Virus record (IMG/VR): IMGVR_UViG_3300013092_000224 | Coordinates: 1 to 42,947 of that record | Strand: one strand, 5' to 3' | Origin: a virus | DNA length: 42,947 bases | In this document: positions 32,544 through 39,981 of the stretch, piece after piece | Layout: the number at the start of each line of letters is the position of its first letter | Position numbering within the stretch: position 1 is the first letter of the stretch | Program-made: the position numbers and the translations under genes | Notes under the pieces: generated by a model | Database searches by the model: none | The model's input: the letters and a program-made list of their open reading frames with translations, nothing else | What the model was told of the DNA's origin: nothing

Positions 32544-33007
32544 TGCACACCTCCTTGAGCCAGCGCCCAATGTAGCAGCGCCAACGCATCAGCTTCGTTG
32601 TCGCAGCCGGGTTGATGGCCACGAGCCTGCATGGCCGCGACCATCTCGGCCTTGCCAGCGTTGCCTTTGCCGGTGGCGTGTTTCTTGATCGTACCCACCG
32701 GCACGCCTTGGTACGGAATCTGGTGGTGTTCGCACCAAGCGGTCAGCGTGGCAAGAAATCCACCGTAGGCGTGAGCGGCATCAACACCAGCGTGCCGGCG
32801 CACTTCCTCCAACACCACGAGGTCGATGCCGTCGGCGACCTGCTTGATTTCAGTCAGCCAGCGCTTAAACCGGAGATACCGCATACCACCGCCTTCGAAG
32901 CGTTGGGGTTTGAAGGATTCACTGCCGCTGGTGATACTGCCGTCGCGGGTGGACAGTGCCCATCCACAAGTCGTTCCGAGATCGAGGGCAAGAATGGTCG
33001 TGTTCAT
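32540..33007 (-). CDS. RuvC-like Holliday junction nuclease
   Basis: A 155-residue RNase H-fold nuclease. The acidic residues are in LALDLGTTCGWA (Asp9), LVVLEEV (Glu near 65) and CDNEADALALLHWA near the C-terminus; GVPVGTIKKHATGKGNAGKAEM lies between them, as in phage RuvC-like proteins. It would cut branched DNA before packaging. The start at 33007 is set by GGAGG and by overlap with the upstream stop (ATGA). Confidence 0.88.
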   Translation of the reverse strand: MNTTILALDLGTTCGWALSTRDGSITSGSESFKPQRFEGGGMRYLRFKRWLTEIKQVADGIDLVVLEEVRRHAGVDAAHAYGGFLATLTAWCEHHQIPYQGVPVGTIKKHATGKGNAGKAEMVAAMQARGHQPGCDNEADALALLHWALAQGGVQ

Positions 33008-33315
33008 TTCGCACCTCCACCGATGATCCGATGGGCGCCGACCACTCTCTTCACCACTTGGAACAGAAAAGAAGTTTGTGCACATACAGGAGGCGCCTTT
33101 ACGCCTCCTATTGTGTAAACAATAGGACACTGCAGTGCAGTCTTAATAATACATAACCAATTGATTCGTTGTTGTTTGCCAGATTGCAAAGGCTCCTTGC
33201 ATTCTTTTGCATGCAAACCTGAATTTTGCATAAAGTCGTTTTGATTCAATGGTTTTTGTGTGCGGCAAGAATGCGGAATGCAAAGATTGCAGGCGGTTTT
33301 TAGGGTGCTTTTCAT
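33004..33315 (-). CDS. Short coupled frame of unknown function over a control region
   Basis: A 103-residue frame. Its ATG overlaps the primase-helicase stop (ATGA) with AGGAGG upstream, and its TGA overlaps the RuvC start in the same way, which argues for translation. The base composition is AT-richer than its neighbours and the peptide looks unordered, with several Cys residues (CNLC, HSC, ECK) and a basic C-terminus. It contains two overlapping inverted repeats (33088-33126). It may be a real small gene, a decayed one, or chiefly a control segment kept in frame so that translation continues. Confidence 0.45.
   Translation of the reverse strand: MKSTLKTACNLCIPHSCRTQKPLNQNDFMQNSGLHAKECKEPLQSGKQQRINWLCIIKTALQCPIVYTIGGVKAPPVCAQTSFLFQVVKRVVGAHRIIGGGAK
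33088..33126. promoter_or_regulatory. Two overlapping inverted repeats
   Basis: AGGAGGCG (33088-33095) pairs with CGCCTCCT (33102-33109), and CCTATTGT (33107-33114) pairs with ACAATAGG (33119-33126). The repeats share 33107-33109, so the two hairpins exclude each other. A perfect palindrome CACTGCAGTG follows at 33128-33137. Possible attenuator or operator. Confidence 0.55.
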
Positions 33316-35474
33316 GGGATTTTCTCCTCCTGGTAGATCCAGATTTCGTGGTTTTCGACGGGCAAAAGCGCGCCGGATTGGGTGCATTTGTAGTGAGTCG
33401 GCAAGACCATCAGAGTTTCGGCTTTCACCTCGCCGGTGTCCGGATCAGGTTCATCGATCACGCGCGTGTAGCGCATGTCCTCCACGCACAGGTAGCCGTA
33501 TTTGCTGCGCCCAATCGGCGCGAGCCCGTAGGGATTGTGGTCGCGGAAAAATTTGATGTAGCCCTTGCTAGCGAGCACCGCAATGCGCTCGCTGATGGTG
33601 CGTTTGCCGCCCAATCCTGCTTGGCTCTCAAACGCTTCAGCGAACTGGGTGGCGAGATAACACTGACCTCTTGCCGCCTCATCAAAGATCAGCTGCAGAA
33701 TCACGTCATGCTTGCGCCGTCGCTCCGCATCGAGCTTTTCGCCCCAGTCCTGCATTACCAAGCGCGCTGTCGGATCGACCTCGCGCCACTCGCCGTTGAT
33801 CTTGTCGACGTGCTTTTGCGGGATGCCGGCGCCGTTTCTGAGCTCGAAGATCAGCTCACGGGTAGATCGCGTTTCGTCGGGGCGAAACAGCAGCATCCCG
33901 GTGCTGTAGTAGCCGCGCAGACTGCCTGCACCGGCGAGCGCCTGAAACGGCTCTTCTTCGAACTGCTTCTTGCCGAGCTTCTTGGTGTGGTGTACCAGCA
34001 CGATGCCGGCGTTTGGGTTGACCGCATCGCGGATGCGCTCGACCCGTTGCGACAGGAAGTAGAGCATCGCGGCGTTGTCGTTTTCACCAGGCGAGCCTTC
34101 GCCGCCGTCGAAAACGTTGCGGATCGGATCGATGGCGATGATGTCAGGCGGCTCTGAGCCGAAGGCATGGGCAATGGCCGGGATCACCTGCGCGAGGCCA
34201 GCATCGTTCAGGATCAGCCGCAGTTGCGGCGTGGCGACGAAGTTCGCCCGTGCGTCCAGCATCCGGCTCGCCGGCAGCTTGATGGCTTTCATCCGTTCGC
34301 GCAGGTAGTGGTACTGCACCTCAGCTTGCAGGTAGAAGACGCGCAAGGGCCGGGGTGGTCGCAGTCCGAGGAAGGTGGCGCCGGCGGCCATGTGGGTGAG
34401 CCAAGACAGCAGGAAATCGCTCTTGCCGACCTTGGGCGCACCGCCGAACACCAGCATTCCGCCGGGTGTGAGCACTCGCGGGGCGACGATGTCGTCGGGC
34501 AAGGGCGAGTCGTCATCGAGCATCGCGCCCAGGCTGAAGGTCAGCAGTAGCACCGGGGCGGCCTTGATCACCCGCCGCTCGCCGTCACGCAGGAAACCTG
34601 CGACATCGAAGCCGGTCTCAAAAGCATCGGCCACATCCCAACCGGTGGGCTGGTCGGTGGGCGGCACCAGGATGGCAACCGACACACAGCCAGTAGACAC
34701 GCAGGCGCGGGCAGCGGCTTCAGCGTAGTCCCAACCCGGTGCATCGCGATCCGGCCAGATCAGCACGGTTTTGCCCGCGAGCGGACGCCAGTCGGTTTTG
34801 TCGACCGGCGCCTTGGCGCCGTTCATCGCGGTGGTGGCAGTGATGCCGTTGCGGATCAGGGCGTCGGCGCACTTCTCCCCTTCGACCAACACCACGCTGT
34901 CGCTCTGGGCCACCGTTGGCAGGTTGTAGAGCGGCCGGGGATCAGGGGCGCGACACATGCGGGCACGCACATCCCAGGGGCGGAATTCCTTTCTGCCAGG
35001 CGCTGGATCATAGCGATAGACGCAGGCGATCAGTTCACCCGTGGTGCTCAGGTAATCCCACTTGGCAGTGTGGGGGCCGAGTTCATCGGTGGGTGCCTCG
35101 GCTCTCGATGGCGTCGGATGGATCAATGCTCGGCCCACCAACCGTGCGGCGGCTTCCATGACCGCGCCGAAGTCGGTCTGGGTGTCCAGACCCTGGTTTG
35201 CAGCGATCAGGTCGAAGATATCACCCCCCTCGCCGGTGGCGTGGTCGAGCCATAGACCGGACTTCTCGCCGTCGAGCGCCACCTCCAGGCTGTCGCCAGG
35301 ATTGCCGTCGATATCGCCGACCACGAACTTGTGGCCACGGATATTGCCGGCAGGAAACAGCGCCATCAGCAACGCTGGCAGGCGAGAGAGCAGTTCCGCC
35401 TTCAGGTCGTCACGCTGTGCGGCCAGATCCACTCGGCCGCCAGCGACGGGTGGTACTTCGTTGTAATCAAGCAT
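33312..35474 (-). CDS. TOPRIM/AAA primase-helicase
   Basis: A 720-residue replication protein. Residues about 1-130 are an N-terminal domain with a DHATGEGGDIFDLI motif. A TOPRIM domain follows (VLVEGEKCADALI at 195-207, then WPDRDAPG at 240-247) and a RecA-type ATPase with Walker A GGAPKVGKSD (344-353), Walker B IIAIDPIRNVF and VLVHHTKK. The C-terminal 150 residues are a likely winged helix (GKRTISERIAVLASKGYIKFF). It would prime and unwind phage DNA. Start at 35474 follows AGGAGG; a TTG two codons earlier is too near that site. Confidence 0.88.
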   Translation of the reverse strand: MLDYNEVPPVAGGRVDLAAQRDDLKAELLSRLPALLMALFPAGNIRGHKFVVGDIDGNPGDSLEVALDGEKSGLWLDHATGEGGDIFDLIAANQGLDTQTDFGAVMEAAARLVGRALIHPTPSRAEAPTDELGPHTAKWDYLSTTGELIACVYRYDPAPGRKEFRPWDVRARMCRAPDPRPLYNLPTVAQSDSVVLVEGEKCADALIRNGITATTAMNGAKAPVDKTDWRPLAGKTVLIWPDRDAPGWDYAEAAARACVSTGCVSVAILVPPTDQPTGWDVADAFETGFDVAGFLRDGERRVIKAAPVLLLTFSLGAMLDDDSPLPDDIVAPRVLTPGGMLVFGGAPKVGKSDFLLSWLTHMAAGATFLGLRPPRPLRVFYLQAEVQYHYLRERMKAIKLPASRMLDARANFVATPQLRLILNDAGLAQVIPAIAHAFGSEPPDIIAIDPIRNVFDGGEGSPGENDNAAMLYFLSQRVERIRDAVNPNAGIVLVHHTKKLGKKQFEEEPFQALAGAGSLRGYYSTGMLLFRPDETRSTRELIFELRNGAGIPQKHVDKINGEWREVDPTARLVMQDWGEKLDAERRRKHDVILQLIFDEAARGQCYLATQFAEAFESQAGLGGKRTISERIAVLASKGYIKFFRDHNPYGLAPIGRSKYGYLCVEDMRYTRVIDEPDPDTGEVKAETLMVLPTHYKCTQSGALLPVENHEIWIYQEEKIP

Positions 35475-35907
35475 GAACAAGTCCTCCTGTACGGTGGGCG
35501 GTGAGGGTGTGGATGGGCGCGCTGCTGCCGGTCACCGCCGCCACCTTGATCGGCACCCGCTGCCAGTGCTGATCTTCCGAGGCCAGATACCCTGCCTTGC
35601 TGGCAACGAAGCGCACAAAATGCGCTTCCAGCCCGACCCGATCACACCAACCCTCGAGGTTCGGGCCGAGGATGAAGCGACGTGCCTCGCGGCGCTGGCG
35701 CTTGTTGGAGAGGCTCAGGCAGTCGTGGATGGCGCGAGCGATGACCGCCACCGCCAGACGCGACTCAGGGCAGACCACCACGGTGTGACGGTTGAGCACC
35801 TTCTCGATAGGCTGAATGCCGACCAGCGGTTTTGGTGGGCACCAGCGTTCTACCCAGGTGGTCGCGGTGGGTTTGTTGGGCTTGCGTTGTTGGGAAGCGG
35901 GGCTCAT
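35467..35907 (-). CDS. Unknown 146-residue replication-region protein
   Basis: No family recognised. The protein is basic, opening MSPASQQRKPNKPTATTWVERW, then RLAVAVIARAIHDCLSLSNKRQRREARRFILG and a mixed C-terminus. The start at 35907 has AAGGAGG five bases upstream; longer readings into the upstream nuclease gene are rejected. It overlaps the primase-helicase gene by eight bases and the nuclease gene by four, so it belongs to the replication operon. Confidence 0.65.
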   Translation of the reverse strand: MSPASQQRKPNKPTATTWVERWCPPKPLVGIQPIEKVLNRHTVVVCPESRLAVAVIARAIHDCLSLSNKRQRREARRFILGPNLEGWCDRVGLEAHFVRFVASKAGYLASEDQHWQRVPIKVAAVTGSSAPIHTLTAHRTGGLVHA

Positions 35908-36671
35908 TGCGCACCTCCTTCCAGCCAGCACCGCTCGGCGTAACTGCAGAACTTGCACTCGAAGTAACTGGACTCGGCAAAGGCGCGTGGCAGCAGCTCT
36001 CCCGCCTCGGTGGCCGTGATCACCTTCACCGCCCGATCCGACATCCGCTGCGCCAGCGCCGCATCGAACGGCACCAGCTCGAACCACAATTCCTGCGTGT
36101 CCTTGTTGATGGCAATGAGCAGTGCCGGATTGGCGCTGATGCCTTCGACGGTGCCTTCCATGTAGGCCTGGTAGGTCGCCATTTGCGCGGCGTAGACCGG
36201 CTTGGTGACCGCCACGCCGGATTTGACGCAGGCCTTCCAGTGCTTATCCATCATCGTTTTGCACTCGAATAGCATCGGGAATGTCAGGCCGAGTTCAGGT
36301 GGCGCGGCGGTGATGATCCCGTCGACGTGGCCCTTGATCCGGCCGCCGGCGACCGAGAACCCGAACTGGCCGCCATCAGCCTTCTGGTTGTGCAGCTCGA
36401 ACCCGGCCAGGCGCAGCCAGCGCACGGCCAGGTCTTCCAGCACATGGCCGACCTCGAACACGCGCAGGATGCGACCTGAGAATCCCCTGCCGGGGTCAAC
36501 CGGCGCACCGGCGTATTCGAATTGCAGTTGGCGCTCGCAACTGACCCCGAGGCGCGATGCGCCGAGATAAGTGCGTTGGATCTGCCCGGCACGTTCCACA
36601 TCGAGAGCGACATCAATGAAGTCCGTGACGCGCTCGTGGAAAGCCGGTCTGTGATTGAAATCCAGCATCAT
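35904..36671 (-). CDS. Cas4/RecB-like PD-(D/E)XK exonuclease with Fe-S cluster
   Basis: A 255-residue nuclease. The active site is seen as GHVLED (Glu79), GHVDGII (Asp117) and LFECKTM (Glu136, Lys138). One Cys at 45 (GVSCERQL) and three at the C-terminus, Cys239-x2-Cys242-x5-Cys248 (FECKFCSYAERCW), give exactly the layout of the iron-sulfur nucleases Cas4 and AddB. It probably resects DNA ends to give the single strand used by the Sak4-like protein. The start at 36671 overlaps the previous stop (ATGA) and has GAGGAAG upstream. Confidence 0.85.
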   Translation of the reverse strand: MMLDFNHRPAFHERVTDFIDVALDVERAGQIQRTYLGASRLGVSCERQLQFEYAGAPVDPGRGFSGRILRVFEVGHVLEDLAVRWLRLAGFELHNQKADGGQFGFSVAGGRIKGHVDGIITAAPPELGLTFPMLFECKTMMDKHWKACVKSGVAVTKPVYAAQMATYQAYMEGTVEGISANPALLIAINKDTQELWFELVPFDAALAQRMSDRAVKVITATEAGELLPRAFAESSYFECKFCSYAERCWLEGGAQ

Positions 36672-37195
36672 TTCTTCCTCCCCGGTTTGGCGGCAGGTGC
36701 GGCCTCCGTGGTTTCCCACGGCAAGTCCTCTTTCAGATCCGCGAAGGGATGGGCCGGATCGATGGCTAGCGGAGCTGCCTGCATCTCGTAGGGCTGGAGT
36801 CCTCGCACCGGCGGAACCTTGGCCTGCTCGTGATGCGCTGCCATCGCTTCCGTCCAGCCGGTGACAATCGCCTCGATCACCGCCAATGCTTCCGCCTCGC
36901 TGTAGTGGCCCAGCGGCTTGTCGAAGCCGATCTCCCCGGCGGCCTCGCCGAAGAACTTCAGGCACGAGCGCATCGCGGCGCGCTCGAATTCAGTCGGATC
37001 AACCATGAGCACGTCCTCCTTGCTGGGATCGGTTCGTAGCCAGTTGCCGTAGAACGCGTGAAACGCGTCCTGGCAGCGGCGCGAGCAGAAACACCAGTCC
37101 ATCGGATACCGGCGCGACTCGCCGACCTTGAAGCGATTGTCGCTGTGGCCGTAGCCACGGGCCTGCCGCTTGCAGACCCAACATTTGCCGCTCAT
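36668..37195 (-). CDS. DUF6511-like zinc-binding protein
   Basis: A 175-residue protein. It starts SGKCWVCKRQARGYGH and continues YPMDWCFCSRRCQDAFHAFY: two Cys pairs that should bind zinc, as in DUF6511 of phages. The C-terminal 90 residues are helical and acidic with a Pro/Ala-rich end (WETTEAAPAAKPGRKK). GAGGG lies before the ATG at 37195. It sits between the SSB-like and nuclease genes, so a part in recombination or replication is likely but undefined. Confidence 0.7.
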   Translation of the reverse strand: MSGKCWVCKRQARGYGHSDNRFKVGESRRYPMDWCFCSRRCQDAFHAFYGNWLRTDPSKEDVLMVDPTEFERAAMRSCLKFFGEAAGEIGFDKPLGHYSEAEALAVIEAIVTGWTEAMAAHHEQAKVPPVRGLQPYEMQAAPLAIDPAHPFADLKEDLPWETTEAAPAAKPGRKK

Positions 37196-37208
37196 CCATA
37201 TGCCCTCC

Positions 37209-37853
37209 TCACTGCGCCCAGGCGGGTTTGCCGCCGGGAACGTTCTGTTGAGTGGATTGAGCAGGACGAGCCGCTGGTGGGATGTGGCTGGGCGCCACCA
37301 TGGCAGCGGGTGCGCCGGAATTGCCGCTTGATGGGGTGCTCTTGCTGGCAACACCCATGATCAGCGCGTAATCTTTGTGATCCGGTTCGATCACGCTCTT
37401 GATGGTGTTCTTGTCACCGCCCTTGGCGTCCTTCTCGATGTCGATGCGGGCGGCGAACTCCAGGCCATCCAGATCGCCGAAGACGGCAATGCGGCGAGCG
37501 TTCTGGGCTTGCGGACTGTTGTCGCCGGGATGAATGTTGCAGGCGCTGTTGAGTGCGGCGCGCACGAAGGTGCGGCCCATATTTCCCCAGGTCGGGCCTT
37601 TGGGGCTGTAGAGGCCGATGTTCGACCAGACCTTACGCTTGGCGAACGGGCCTTCCATCACCACGAATTCGCAGGACAGATACACCGCGCCGGTGTCGAA
37701 GGACTCGGATGCCCAACCGCCACTCCAGCCCATCTCGGGGTTGTCGTGGCCGCCGGGTTTGATGCTCATGCGTACCTTGACGGCGGTGCCGCGCGGGATG
37801 AGGTCGAAGGATTGTTGCTGTTCTGCGTCGTTGAAATCGTTCCAATTGCTCAT
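37209..37853 (-). CDS. Probable single-strand DNA-binding protein
   Basis: A 214-residue protein. The first 160 residues are beta-rich (RGTAVKVRMSIKPGGHD, then YLSCEFVVMEGPFAKRKVWSNIGLYS, and FAARIDIEKDAKGGDKNTI), followed by a flexible Gly/Pro/Ala/Gln tail (about 165-214). This is the design of SSB-like and DUF669-like phage proteins: an OB-type core with a disordered tail. Its place next to the Sak4-like ATPase, whose relatives work with SSBs, supports the call. It lacks the classic acidic SSB tip. Confidence 0.65.
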   Translation of the reverse strand: MSNWNDFNDAEQQQSFDLIPRGTAVKVRMSIKPGGHDNPEMGWSGGWASESFDTGAVYLSCEFVVMEGPFAKRKVWSNIGLYSPKGPTWGNMGRTFVRAALNSACNIHPGDNSPQAQNARRIAVFGDLDGLEFAARIDIEKDAKGGDKNTIKSVIEPDHKDYALIMGVASKSTPSSGNSGAPAAMVAPSHIPPAARPAQSTQQNVPGGKPAWAQ

Positions 37854-37859
37854 GGTGGG

Positions 37860-38717
37860 TTACTCCTTGGATTCGGTAGAAAGGGATGTTGTGAGAGCCG
37901 CAGTCGGACGTGTCGGAGGCTGCCCCTGTGTCTGGGCTTGGGCGCACTTGGCGATCAGCTGACCGAGGTGCGGGGGTTCGATCAGCTCCAACCGACCAGA
38001 GCGATCCTTGGCGGGCAGCCCCCAGGGATTGACGGTCTGGCAGACAAACGCCCGGTAGGTCTCGCCCTCGTCGGTCTTGAGTTCAGCCAACGTGATGACT
38101 TCATCGACGATGCCGGGTAGCTCCAGGGCGGTTTTGCTGCCCTCGATCTGTGGGGCGAAAACCTTGCGGTTGAAGTCGTCCAATTTCTCGTCGAGAATGG
38201 CCACGAAGATGACGTGCTTGTCCCTGACGTGTTGCAGATGGGTGAGCGCACCGATCATTTCCTGGCCCAAAAGGCCATAAGCGCCGCGCAGATCTGGCTT
38301 GCCGGAGCGGTCGGACACCGCATGCACCTTGGCGTGGGTCAGGCACATCCGCGCCAGCACGGTGATGCTGTCGACGAAATAGGTGTCGTAGCGCTCGAGC
38401 TGGGCCGGGTCGCCATATTGCTGACAGACGTGCTCGAAGTGGGCTTGCGAGAACGGCGCATCCGCCGGCAGTGCAAGGTTGGGGCCGGCAAGGAAGACGA
38501 CCAAATCGCGAAATTCCGGCCAGGTCTTGGGGCGGATGCAGTCGCCGCGCCAGTCCTTGACCGACAGGTCGCCGGCCTCCAGATCGACGAATAGGGTGGA
38601 CTGATCGGGCAGGGTCTTGAGTTGGGTCGTTTTCCCAAGTCCACTTTTACCCAGCAGGACGATCTTGACGCCGTGACGCTCGGCGAGGCGTTGGTCAGCA
38701 CTGATGATGGGCAACAT
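37860..38717 (-). CDS. Sak4-like AAA ATPase (single-strand annealing recombinase)
   Basis: A 285-residue RecA-like ATPase. The Walker A is LLGKSGLGKTTQL (21-33). VDLEAGDL follows at about 40-47, and the Walker B-like strand YDTYFVDSITVLAR near 120. HVRDKHVIFVAILDEKLDD and a C-terminal RLELIEPP are also of the phage AAA_24/Sak4 type. Sak4 proteins promote strand annealing with an SSB, and an SSB-like gene lies directly downstream. The chosen start at 38717 has GGAGA upstream and overlaps the HNH gene by 23 bases. Confidence 0.8.
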   Translation of the reverse strand: MLPIISADQRLAERHGVKIVLLGKSGLGKTTQLKTLPDQSTLFVDLEAGDLSVKDWRGDCIRPKTWPEFRDLVVFLAGPNLALPADAPFSQAHFEHVCQQYGDPAQLERYDTYFVDSITVLARMCLTHAKVHAVSDRSGKPDLRGAYGLLGQEMIGALTHLQHVRDKHVIFVAILDEKLDDFNRKVFAPQIEGSKTALELPGIVDEVITLAELKTDEGETYRAFVCQTVNPWGLPAKDRSGRLELIEPPHLGQLIAKCAQAQTQGQPPTRPTAALTTSLSTESKE

Positions 38718-39204
38718 TGACGTGTCTCCAGGTTTTACGGTTAAGGACGCAGCAGATGGCATTCCGGCTTATGTCGAACACATCTGCAATTTGGTACGTG
38801 GTCAGCCCTAAGCGGCGCAGTCGGAAGACTTCAGGGATAAGGCCCTCAGTCAGCTTGGCGCTGGGGTTTTGTGAGCCGCGCATGAGTGGCGGTGGCGACC
38901 CACGCCCCTTGCGCCACATGTCGGCTGTGTTGTCTCGATAAGTGCCTACAAATAGGTGATCGGGGTTGACGCAGCACGGGTTGTCGCAGTGGTGGCAGAC
39001 AAGCTGATCGCGGCGCAGGTGGATGCCGTAGGCAATCTCATAAGCCAGGCGATGGGCCTTGATCAGACCGGTGCCACGCGCCCCACGGCCAATGACGCCA
39101 TAGCCGCGCTCGTTGAGGGTGCCCTGCCAATGCCAGCAGCCCTCCCCTCCCGGCTGAACGTAGCGCCAAAATCGCTGGTCGAGGGGGGCGTGCTGGCGAG
39201 TCAT
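38695..39204 (-). CDS. Free-standing HNH endonuclease, homing type
   Basis: A 169-residue nuclease. The HNH_3 core is CHHCDNPCCVNPDHLFVGT (70-88) with HH71-72, Asn80 and His83 and zinc Cys residues, preceded by the typical AHRLAYEIAYG (50-60). Residues about 115-160 (KLTEGLIPEVFRLRRLGLTTYQIADVFDISRNAI) add a helix-turn-helix for target binding. Such genes spread between phages as free-standing homing elements. It is inserted in the recombination operon, overlapping the genes on both sides (4 and 23 bases). Confidence 0.88.
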   Translation of the reverse strand: MTRQHAPLDQRFWRYVQPGGEGCWHWQGTLNERGYGVIGRGARGTGLIKAHRLAYEIAYGIHLRRDQLVCHHCDNPCCVNPDHLFVGTYRDNTADMWRKGRGSPPPLMRGSQNPSAKLTEGLIPEVFRLRRLGLTTYQIADVFDISRNAICCVLNRKTWRHVNVAHHQC

Positions 39205-39755
39205 GCCACACCTCCTTCCACGTGGCGCAACGTGAACTTCGGCGCCTTCGGCGTGACCGTGCGCAGCCGTTCGAACGGCTCGCGCAGCGTCTGCGGCCAG
39301 GCCTTGAACTTCGCCTCGCTGACGCTGTACTTGATCTCGACGTACTCGCGCGGATCGCCGCCGCTGGCTTCGATCTTGGCTACCAGCTCGGCCAGTCCCT
39401 TCGGCTCGTACTTGACGTCCTTGCCGACTTCGACGGTGATATCGAACTCGCCGTCGATGAGGTGGGTGGTGCCGGTGTCCTTGCCGTCGGCCAGCAGTTG
39501 GGACTTGGCTTGTTCGGCGTAGCGCAGTTCCAGGCCGGCGTGGATCATTCCGGTGAGCGCGGCCAGTTCGGACTTGGCCTGCGCCTCGAAGCGTTGTAAC
39601 GCCGCTACGCTTTCCAGCGGCAGGTCGCGGATGACTTGGGCAGATAGCGCCAGGTAAGGGGTGGGAAGATCGATGCCGCTGTGGGCAAAGGCCGCTTCGA
39701 GCGGCGTGGGGTTAAGGGTGGCCGGGAGGCCGGTTTTCAGCGAATTGCTGGTCAT
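39201..39755 (-). CDS. Unknown 184-residue first gene of the recombination operon
   Basis: No family recognised. It is helical from about 15 to 105 with a beta stretch (THLIDGEFDITVEVGKDVKYEP) and ends in FKAWPQTLREPFERLRTVTPKAPKFTL. It contains GLELRYAEQAKSQLLADGKDTGT; such order is seen in small phage proteins near recombination genes. AGGAG lies about eight bases before the ATG at 39755. It follows the repeat-rich control region and would be the first product of that operon. Confidence 0.65.
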   Translation of the reverse strand: MTSNSLKTGLPATLNPTPLEAAFAHSGIDLPTPYLALSAQVIRDLPLESVAALQRFEAQAKSELAALTGMIHAGLELRYAEQAKSQLLADGKDTGTTHLIDGEFDITVEVGKDVKYEPKGLAELVAKIEASGGDPREYVEIKYSVSEAKFKAWPQTLREPFERLRTVTPKAPKFTLRHVEGGVA

Positions 39756-39827
39756 GAGAAATCTCCTGTGAAAGTTTGCTGGTCTCGGTCACGGTTGCTC
39801 CGTGGCCTTGTGCGAACTTTCTCAATC

Positions 39828-39898
39828 GGGATTCCTCAACCCATTCCGCAGATTCCGCAGACTCATTCCTCAAACTGCAATTACTTCTGCGGAATCCC
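39828..39898. promoter_or_regulatory. Iterated ATTCC[GT]CA repeats, operator or origin-like
   Basis: Nine-base units ATTCC[TG]CA[AG] start at 39831, 39843, 39852 and 39865, and an inverted copy CTGCGGAAT lies at 39887-39895. The outer edges GGGATT (39828-39833) and AATCCC (39893-39898) form an inverted repeat. The cluster lies upstream of the recombination operon. Confidence 0.6.
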
Positions 39899-39920
39899 AA
39901 AAACCGGGACGGCAAAATGC

Positions 39921-39950
39921 AAAAAACCCGGTCTGGTTGGGCCAGCCGGG
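39921..39950 (-). terminator. Intrinsic terminator after the unknown two-gene unit
   Basis: On the minus strand CCCGGCTGG (39950-39942), CCCAA, CCAG-A-CCGGG and a run of six T (39926-39921). There is one bulged base in the stem. It lies 32 bases after the stop of the 326-residue gene. Confidence 0.75.
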
Positions 39951-39981
39951 CTTGGAGTGGAACGAGGGGTCGGGGAGGCAG

